Below are positions 55,717 through 64,000 of a stretch of 64,000 bases of DNA, in pieces. How positions within the stretch are numbered: the stretch's first letter is position 1; the number at the start of each line of letters is the position of its first letter. The notes under the pieces are model-generated. The model saw nothing but the letters and a program-made list of their open reading frames with translations. It made no database searches and was not told the origin of the DNA. A program made the position numbers and the translations under genes. The stretch spans positions 5,825,043 to 5,889,042 of the forward strand of contig NC_086362.1 in NCBI RefSeq assembly GCF_036324505.1, given 5' to 3'. This DNA comes from Eleginops maclovinus (taxonomy: Eukaryota; Chordata; Actinopteri; Perciformes; Eleginopidae).

Positions 55717-55767
55717 AAGAAAACGTGCAGAATAAGAAAACGTGCAGAATAAGAAAACGTGCAGAAT
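55717..55767. repeat. 17-bp tandem repeat, three copies
   Basis: AAGAAAACGTGCAGAAT repeated three times in tandem, directly beside a CA run. Confidence 0.9.
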
Positions 55768-55771
55768 AACT

Positions 55772-55874
<103 letters not shown>

Positions 55875-56235
55875 GGTGGGGGCCTAACACCGCTGAATCC
55901 CAACTCCCAGGACGGCTGCTCACGTGAGGGGTGCTGGATGCCTCGTACAAACACAGAAAACACAACAATACGTCAATTCAGGTGTTAATGTTTTAAGTTT
56001 ATTTTTTTTTCTGCATAATGAGCAGTATTTCTTTACCATGTTGTTTTATACACGGTGGTGTTAATACTTAAGAGTTGGTTCCTGTATTTTTATTTGAGTA
56101 TACTTACAAGTGCCTGTGATTACTGGGGTATTGGCGCCCTCTGGTGGTTGATGCTGACACTGACAGACCCTCCTACTTCAGTTACTGCTGCAGATCAGAC
56201 ATGCTTCCATGCCAAGATGGACGTCTCCGTATGTG

Positions 56236-56428
56236 CAGTGTCCGAACTACGGGGGGACTCGGGGGATCCGAGACCCCCTGAAACTGACACGAGATCCCCC
56301 GACAACATGATTTGGGAAATGTTGGGGGGTCTCTAAAATATCAGTCAAGTCAAGCGCAAGAGCAAGCGCCCCCCCCCCCCGAGAGAAAAATGGGACCCCC
56401 CGAAAATCTCGGCATAGTTCGAACACTG
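56236..56428. mobile_element. hAT-type MITE with intact 8-bp target duplication
   Basis: A 193-bp non-coding element begins CAGTGTCCGAACTA and ends TAGTTCGAACACTG, so its inverted repeats match at 13 of 14 positions. It is flanked on both sides by the perfect 8-bp duplication CGTATGTG (56228-56235 and 56429-56436). CAGTG ends with an 8-bp target duplication are the signature of the hAT superfamily. The interior is rich in G and C runs and has no transposase frame. It lies about 200-400 bp upstream of the probable plscr first exon. Confidence 0.9.
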
Positions 56429-56639
56429 CGTATGTGACAACCAATGCGATACTAAAACAAGTAGAAACGGCGAAAACATATAACATAGGTTCACATTTCC
56501 GCAGGTTCATTGATCATTCTTATGTTTTTGAATTGGAAGTAGACCGAAAGCTTAATAAAGGCCGTACGCAAGGACTCATGAGCCTAAAAGTGGGAGGAGA
56601 ACATAAAAAACCTTGATAGGAGGGAGGAGTGACAGCAGT

Positions 56640-56774
56640 TGAGCCGCGACGAGGAAGAGGTTAAAGAGAAGCCGAGAGAAAAAATAGCCTCCTTGAAAAT
56701 TTACCCCCAGCCTTTGGATTTATCGTTTTCACTGTCATTTGTCTAATTGGGACTGATTAACCCGCTGCGAGAGA
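56640..56774 (+). promoter_or_regulatory. plscr3: Candidate noncoding first exon of plscr
   Basis: The coding start exon (from 57369) has a pyrimidine-rich acceptor, so a noncoding exon must precede it. This stretch ends GCGAGAGAG followed by GTGAGA at 56775 and is the nearest good donor in GC-richer sequence. The transcription start is not determined. Confidence 0.4.
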
Positions 56775-57453
56775 GGTGAGATGTCTCCGTTGTTTACATG
56801 TTTTGCTCTTGTCAATATGTCAAGGATTAGAGGGGTTTATCTGGGTTTGACAGACGTGTGAGCCAGAAATAGATGTAATTCGGTTTGTTTGCTATGCTTT
56901 AAAATGATTAATGACTAATTAAATAGACTTGTATTTAAACCTTATCTTAACCGGATGTTCACGTTTATTAGGCACATTCTAATAGTAATAGTAGCAAGAA
57001 TAAAAGCATCAATTGGAGCAACTAGTAGAAACAGTATGACTCGACCCTTGCCCCTGCTTAAGCCGTTATTTTAGTTAAAAAAAACCTGCTGCTTGAAGAA
57101 CAATAGAGCTGCCCCTTAGTTTCCATCACATGGTTGTTCTGTCTAAAGGACAGACTGTTCTTATGACCTATGTTGGATGACAGTAGTAAACATGGAACCA
57201 TATATGTTGTGGTGTAAACACATGCTTAAAGAATAATAGAAGTCCAGTAATATGATTATGGTTACATTTTGCTGGACTGTTTTTCATGGTTACTTTCTGT
57301 TTATGTGAAACCCCCACCCTTTCCATCCATCCCACCCCTACCCTCCCTTTCCCTTTTCATTCCTCCAGTTTCCCATAGAGATTCTGGGAGTGGACAGGGA
57401 AGTACAACCTCCTTTTACTCCGAGCCCAGGGAAGATTCATCCAGCTCTTCGTC

Positions 57454-60400
57454 ATGTCTGCTCCTGGTAAGCTGCTTAAATTGTGGAGCAACTAAGAAGT
57501 GTTTTCGGATCTGTAATTTAAGTTTTAAGTCAAAAATGTGAAGATTATTAGCTTTTTACTTCACTTTTCATGACAATAATGTTGTTGGTTAAGTTCTTCC
57601 TCTTACTTCAACAGTATGTGCTGCCATTCTGGAAATGATTAGGTGATGAAATAGAAGTTTCCATTTGGCTTCCCCCTTCACTGAGCATCATTATAACATG
57701 AATAGGAAACCTGTTCCACCCCCAGATTTAGGAATGCTATCCTCCTATAATTGGTGAAATTTGAAAGAAATTCCCAGAATGCTTGCACGCAACCTGAGAG
57801 GAAAAACATGATTTTGCCTGATGGTACAGCATACTCCTCCCTCTGGATGGAAAAGAGCAGTTTTAGGAGGTGAAAAGGTAACATTGTGTGGGCAGGCCAT
57901 TTGTGTAAAACATGAGGGCTGTCTTTCTGCTAACTTGTGGTACAACTTTAGTTTTGTTTCCTGCTAGTAATGAAAGGAATGTCGAAAGAGGTTGGGCAAC
58001 AACAAGCCTCTAAAGTTCACAAAGCACATCACTCCTGTCCTCTTTTTCGCGTCAAACATGGCTTTAATCCACATTTGTTTTGAGATTGGTTTGGTTATTC
58101 AACTGAATGCCAACCTATGATCATGACATTAATCCCGCCATCATAAGGACTTGGTGCTGATGGACGGTCCTGCCATAACAACAAAAACCAGTTTGGTCAG
58201 CTATTAAACCATGGCACAAAGATTTGGCTTAGCTGATGTTGTCACTAAGGTTAGTCACAGATAGGAGTAACTTCGATAAGGGTGATTTAAAGGTGTCCTA
58301 TTATGCTAAATCTCAGGTTGATATTTGTAGTTTGTGCTTCTACTGTGACCTGTTTACATGCTTTAATGTTCAAAAAGTGCTTTGTTGTTCTCATACTGCC
58401 TGTTGTGTGACGATCAACAAAGGTACAGGACAATACAGATAAGATAAAGGTCAGAAATAACCAATTCAATAAAGAGGCAATGCACATGTAAATAAAATCC
58501 ATGTAAGTAAGTAGCATCATTTATGAAAAGTAGGTCAACATAAAAATAGTTAACTGCCCAAGAACATTACAGATTGAAACTGCCTGTTGTTGCGTCCCCC
58601 TGTAAGTGCTTCCGCTGTCCTCTGCGGCAGGGTAATAAGTAGCTTATTGGCTCCGCGGCAACGGCAGAGAGAAGAGGGATGATCCACAGTAAACACACTC
58701 ACACACTCTCAGACACCTTACGAGCACATACGGAGCTGCTATCAGCTGCAAACACACAGATCAAGATATCCTCCGTGTATACCACTGTGGTGGATTGATG
58801 AGCTGCACTTTAGTTTACAATTTCTCATTTTATTAGGTAAGAACTTGCACTTGTCTGGGATGTCTTTTTACAATTCCCCTGAAGGGAGCTTTATGATTCA
58901 TTTAATACCTGTGTTTTTCTGTTTCCTAAATGTACGTGGTTATTATGATGTTTTTTAGTTCTTTTTTTTGTTCTTAGTTTGTATTGTTTTGTTAATGTTT
59001 CCGGGTTCAAATTGATCTCTATCGTTTTCTGTTTGAATGTGGCTTTCTTCTGTCACCAAACCGTGATTGTGTAACATTTCTTTTTAATGTTCATATTACT
59101 TCTGTCAAATAAAAAACACTGTACAGGATCATTCATCGACTCCATCGCTTTGGATCAAAGCATCAACGAAATGCAATGTCATGTGACGTAATGTAATGAT
59201 TAACCTGATATCCAAATATATCTTTTATCCAGGTTACCCGGGCCCTTACAACAACGCACCCTACCCCATGGCTCAGCACGGCGGCCAATCCGTAGCCCCT
59301 TATCCCACTCCACAAGGGGGGTACGGAGACCCCAATAACGCCCCTCCACCAGGCTTCAACCCGGGCTACAACCAAGGCCCGTCTCCTGTCGTGTATCAGC
59401 CAGGCCCTGTTCATGAGTACGGTGCCCCCCCGGGAGCCATAGCCCCCGCTATGTCACCTGCTGCCCCTATCGGTGTCCCCCCGGGGCTCGAATACCTCAC
59501 ACAGGTAGGATGGTGGAAAAATTGAATAGTTCACTTTTGTTTAGCCTCGTGTGTTTGTTGTATTTAGGCACCACACCTTAGCATCTGGAATTTGTACCCT
59601 CTGGAATTTTTTCTCTGGCCGTCTCATAGTTTTTCTTGATAAGGCGATACACCTGAGAGCACCAGGTGCATTGTGTAGCACTCTCAAAGGCTCCATATTG
59701 AAAGCGGTTGTGTATAGGTCGAGCGGGGAAATTGACATGCATCATCAAAATACCAGAAGTCCTTCAGTTGTTTCACATGAATGCATTTGTCACGGCTATA
59801 CCACTCAAAGAAAGATCTGCTGTAATTGATTTACCGTTATGGTTCTTGTACTGCTTAGTTTATTGCACGTCTCTAGATCTGAGTTCAAACCAACAGTAAA
59901 GTGACAGTGTAAGGTCAGTGAGTAAGGCTTTAGTTTGGTCACTTTAATATCAATTATTATTCCCAATTTAAAACAATATAGTATGAACTCAGTCATCACA
60001 TCCTTTTCCCTTTTTAAGATTAAGTGAGTTACAGAAACTAGCAATGAGTCTGTGGCTGATGCTAACTCATGAGAACAGCTGCTTTGCATTGCAAATAAGT
60101 TATGTCTTTTGCATTTGAACTTTTGCTCTTTGTTTTAGGAGGAACAAGACTGAATATATTTTGCAATGATAACGATCTGTTTTCTGTTTCTCTTTTTTTA
60201 GATTGACCAGATCCTGATCCATCAAAAAGTGGAACTCCTAGAAGGTAGGGTTTTGTTTTGTTCATCTATTCATACGGTATCTACACTCTTCACTTTGCAC
60301 TGTACGCTGCACATAACCATCAGCAGTTTTTAAGTCAACATCAGTTTTCCAATGATAAAGTGACGCTTGTCCCTGGAATTCTTTACTTATCCACCCTTTG

Positions 60401-62556
60401 TTATTAATTGTTTCCACCCGTTTTCCTTCCTCCCGCCCAGCATTCATTGGGTTTGAGACCAACAACCAGTACGAGATAAAGAACAGTTTGGGCCAGAAGA
60501 TCTACAACGCCAAAGAGAAGAACGACTGCTGCACCAGGAACTGCTGCGGCTCGCTGCGCAGCTTCGACATGAAGATAAAGGACACCATGGACAGGGAGGT
60601 GATCCGCCTCATACGGCCTTACCGCTGCGTGTCCTGCTGGTTTCCCTGCTGCCTGCAAGAGGTCAAAATCAATCAATCACTTTTAATAGCCTATCATATT
60701 GATTTACCAACATGTAATCAGTAGTTCATTAGGATAACTCCCTGATGACTGTGTTATCATATTTGCTCATGTTGTGCCAAGATAACGTGTTCCATTATGT
60801 AGTTTGTTAATACCTAACCTTATTGACTGTCCAAAGAGTTTCCAATGGAATTTATTTTATAGATAGTTGAAGTTATACTTATAGAAGTTGATTCATAGTC
60901 AAGCTTTACTGCTTAGGAAAATGTAGGGGGTTACTTTCAGAACTGAAATGCTTCCCGGATAAAAAGAAACATCCAGGAAATAAAAACAACCACACCAGCC
61001 AACAGCCTTTTCCTCTAGAGCCAGCCCTTGGTTTTATTGTTCCAGATTTTGAGACATCTATTGCTGAGATTTCTTCCGCCACATCCATACAGTGTACATT
61101 TTTAGTGCCCAAAGCTTTCAAAGTTCATCAGCAACCTGTCTTTCCAGAAACAATATCCCCTGTGTAATCAGTTTGAGCCATTAGTCCCATTAGCACACTG
61201 TTGATGCGCTGTGTAATGGGGTCATCGTGGTCATTTCTGGCAACTTCTTACCAGCACAGTTACAAAGCTCTCTAATAGCGTTGACGAAAAATACAAATGT
61301 GTAGCCTCATAGCTCTCAGTGGTTCATATTCGGAGGCTTTTGTGTCTCCTCCCTTCGCCTTGTGTTACTGTTGAGCTTCTGAGTGGCGCTTGGATGTCTT
61401 TGTGCATCAGTGTGCTCAGGCAGGGTTTTGTTAAGACTATGAATGGCCCTTTGTCCGTCCAAACTATCTCCTAGACTCCCCCGGTTCTCTGCCACCGCTC
61501 TGAGAACGCTCTCTCTCAGTCTAATCACATCAGTGGCAATCTGGCCCCAGTATGTTCCCATTGGATCGAACCCAAGCTGCACAAACTGTGGTTCTGTTTA
61601 GACGGGAGCCATGTGAGATGTGTTACCTTTGTAATGTGACGCCACAATGAAGCAGTGAGACTCAATTATCAATCCTGCTGTGCCATGTGATATTTATAGC
61701 CGTCAGACTTGAGGAAGAATTTTCAATCTCTCTGGGATAACTTTCTAATGTTATAGCATGTTTGTATGTAATTATGTTTGTGACCCACAGATGGAGGTCC
61801 AGGCACCGCCGGGCACCACAATAGGCTACGTCAAACAGGACTGGCACCCCTGCCTGCCCAAGTTTTCCATCCAAGGGCCTAACAAGGAGACTTTGCTGAG
61901 GCTGGACGGGCCCTGTTTCGCCTGCAACTGCTGTGGGGACGTCAACTTCGAGGTGAGGTTACACAGTATGACCGTTTTGTTAGAAAGAGGTAAAGAACAC
62001 TCGTATCTGTCCATTAGACATGAGCCTACAGACAGACCTTTGTACAGAGCAACACTATCTGTTTTTATTCTTTATGCAAAACTAAGCTAATTTCCCAGGA
62101 GCTTCATATTCATCAGAAAAGGGAATCATTTATTCGTCGCCCTGCAGGGGGAGTTTGTTTGCCTATTTAGGAAACAACATTATACTATCACAGTATAGTA
62201 CACTCAGAAAATATTTAAGAAAGTGTTGTTCTTATTCCTCTGCAGCTGAAGGGTAAAGATAATGACCAGCCGATTGGTCGCATCAGTAAGCAGTGGAGCG
62301 GCCTTCTGAAGGAAGTCTTCACAGACACAGACAACTTTGGCATCCAGTTCCCGCTGGACATGGACGTGAAGGTGAAAGCTGTCCTCATGGGCGCCTGCTT
62401 CCTCATTGTAAGTCACTCAGTTATTTTGATTTGAATAGCAGCAATTGTTTTTTTTTTATAAATGTCTAAAGAGGTCATTTCCTTCTTTGTTGCCAGGATT
62501 TCATGTTCTTCGAGAAGGTCGGGGAGGCCAACCAGCGCAGCTCCGTGTTTTCATAA
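57454..62556 (+). CDS. plscr3: Phospholipid scramblase, PLSCR3-like
   Basis: Scramblases move phospholipids between membrane leaflets in response to calcium; PLSCR3 acts on mitochondrial cardiolipin. Exons: 57454-57466, 59233-59504, 60202-60244, 60441-60661, 61791-61952, 62246-62407 and 62497-62556; 933 nt, 310 residues, all phases matching. Residues 5-95 are a Pro/Gly/Tyr-rich tail ([18 protein letters not shown]) of the kind that binds SH3/WW partners. The scramblase domain follows: [39 protein letters not shown], Cys clusters CCTRNCCG and CWFPCCLQE (possible palmitoylation), and [12 protein letters not shown]. The calcium-loop-like [14 protein letters not shown] precedes the C-terminal hydrophobic helix [20 protein letters not shown]. 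The symbol rests on linkage to the 17p13.1-type block; other PLSCR members are possible. The donor after 60661 (GTCAAA) is weak. Confidence 0.9.
57467..59232 (+). other. plscr3: plscr intron
   Basis: About 1.8 kb between the four-residue start exon and the Pro-rich exon. Nothing coding recognised. Confidence 0.6.
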
Positions 62557-62860
62557 CAGAAAAAAGGAAAGGGGAAACAACAGCAGGAGAGCAGTTGCCA
62601 ATTATGGATTCAAATTTTTTCCATTTGTTTTTGAAATCATTCCGTCCATCAGATCCCAGCCAAAACAGTGCCAATCTAGCAATCATTTTACACTCGGACC
62701 TAAAAGTGCTAAAGAACTCTGAATCCAGTCATGGATTGTTTTGTAACTGTTTCCACACACAATCACTCAATGATACTGCGGCCATGTTGCTAAGTTCATT
62801 ACACTCCATACAGTGTGTAGTTTGATCTATTTTAAATAAATGAACTAGCTACCTCAAGCT
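62557..62860 (+). other. plscr3: plscr 3' untranslated region
   Basis: First AATAAA after the stop at 62835-62840; another near 63637 could serve a longer form. Confidence 0.5.
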
Positions 62861-64000
62861 GAGATATTATCTCTGCCAAAAACTGTCAACTTAACCCCTC
62901 AATGCCTTTTCAGTGCCTACGTTTAGAAATAACAAACAGTGAACATGTGTTTAAATGTGCTTTATGCTTCTCTGGCATTGACATTTCATACTTATGCCTT
63001 ATCATCCCACTTCACTATTTGTTTTTATGAAAAAAATAACTAAAGTAAGTGCAATACTATGGTGGCTTTACTCTTTGCCTTTTTATTTTTAGCTATGCTA
63101 TCGACTACTTTGTGTTTCTTGCTAATAAGCATGTAAACGAGCTAACTAAGAAAGTGAACGTGGTAAACATTTAACTTGCTGTATCTGTTAGCATTGGCAT
63201 TGTGAGCATGTTAGCATTAGCTTTCAGCTAAAAAGAACTGCTGTGCCTTCGTCACAACAAAAGCTTTATATAAAATATATAAATATATAAAACTCCATCA
63301 TTAGCGAGAGTAAACAGGCACATTATTCAGTGTGTGTAGGGAAGGTGGGGTTATGTTAGCAGGAGTGGAAAGACGTTTTATTATTGACAGTATTTACCAA
63401 AGCACTCTTTCTCTCAGCTGCCTTTCTTTCTCTCTTAGTAAACATATATTACAAGCATAGGCTGCACTGTAAATGCTCTAATGCTTCTTCTGTGGTTAGC
63501 TGGTTGCGTCGGAAACGGAAACCACAACCAGACCTTTCCCTCCAATTTTTCCAGATGTCACTGCCTTGAACATGTGCCAGTGAACTGATATAAGAGTGTA
63601 AGCAGGAATATCTTGACAAAAGGATGAAAAGAAAGTAAATAAAAAGCAGAAACGGAGGTTAATGAGTATTATTTTGACCTCGCAGTGGTTGGAAAACCCT
63701 CTTCGGTGCCAGGTTTCAGGAAAAACTGTGTTTCCGTAGTTTTGTGTTGAAGAAAGAGACTTACATGTGAAAATAATCTGTTAAATAGTAATGTTATCTC
63801 ACTTAACCGCTGTGCTTTAGGATTATCTAACAATTGCAGGTTAATGTTTGGAAATGGCTGTTGAATGCAACGCTCTGTAATGAATCATTTTAATTGTTCT
63901 CGTGAGATAACATGAGTGTCTCCAGTGAGGGTTGGTTGCCACTAGTGCTCTCATATGTATGTACTGTGTTTTATTTACGTGTATGATACCCTCAGCCTTT
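62861..64000. other. Intergenic or extended 3' UTR, no gene seen
   Basis: AT-rich sequence to the window end; no exon of a further gene recognised. Confidence 0.5.

Overview
This window is vertebrate nuclear DNA, almost certainly from a ray-finned (teleost) fish. Its genes are split into many short exons with GT-AG introns. Their encoded proteins align with human counterparts across nearly their whole length. The intergenic DNA carries long CA/GT microsatellites and fish-type DNA transposons. There are no operons, CRISPR arrays or bacterial features. The gene set matches human 17p13.1: SLC2A4, YBX2, EIF5A, GPS2, GABARAP, CTDNEP1, ELP5 and PHF23, plus a phospholipid scramblase that fits PLSCR3 by location.

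Layout, left to right: slc2a4 (+, 5' end cut by the window edge, last exon ending 5106); ybx2 (-, 12057 down to at least 7655), with a Tc1 transposon in one intron; a LINE 3' fragment (12400-13250); eif5a (+, 16978-18472); gps2 (-, 23971-20652); a tRNA-Asn fragment (about 25024-25077); gabarap (-, 28643-26819); ctdnep1 (-, 41105-32122), with a small Tc1-type MITE in intron 2; elp5 (-, 44841-42891); phf23 (+, 45810-48625), head to head with elp5; an unrecognised five-exon gene predicted to encode a small secreted peptide precursor (-, 51542-50286); a microsatellite-rich stretch (52-56 kb) and a hAT-type MITE; then plscr3-like (+, 57454-62556). I derived exon boundaries by hand from splice signals and reading-frame phase. 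For eif5a, gps2, gabarap, ctdnep1, phf23, the peptide gene and plscr the phases close exactly.

The genes serve different pathways: glucose uptake, mRNA binding, translation, transcriptional corepression, autophagy, lipin dephosphorylation, tRNA modification and lipid scrambling. What they share is inherited linkage, not one pathway. At the regulatory level I see a compact shared promoter between elp5 and phf23 with ZNF143-like motifs, and three tail-to-tail gene pairs whose poly(A) signals face each other at close range.

Two genes (slc2a4 and elp5) each carry an apparent one-base deletion in a short homopolymer that breaks an otherwise conserved frame; assembly error is the simplest explanation. 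The item most worth following up is the unrecognised peptide precursor gene at 50.3-51.75 kb.
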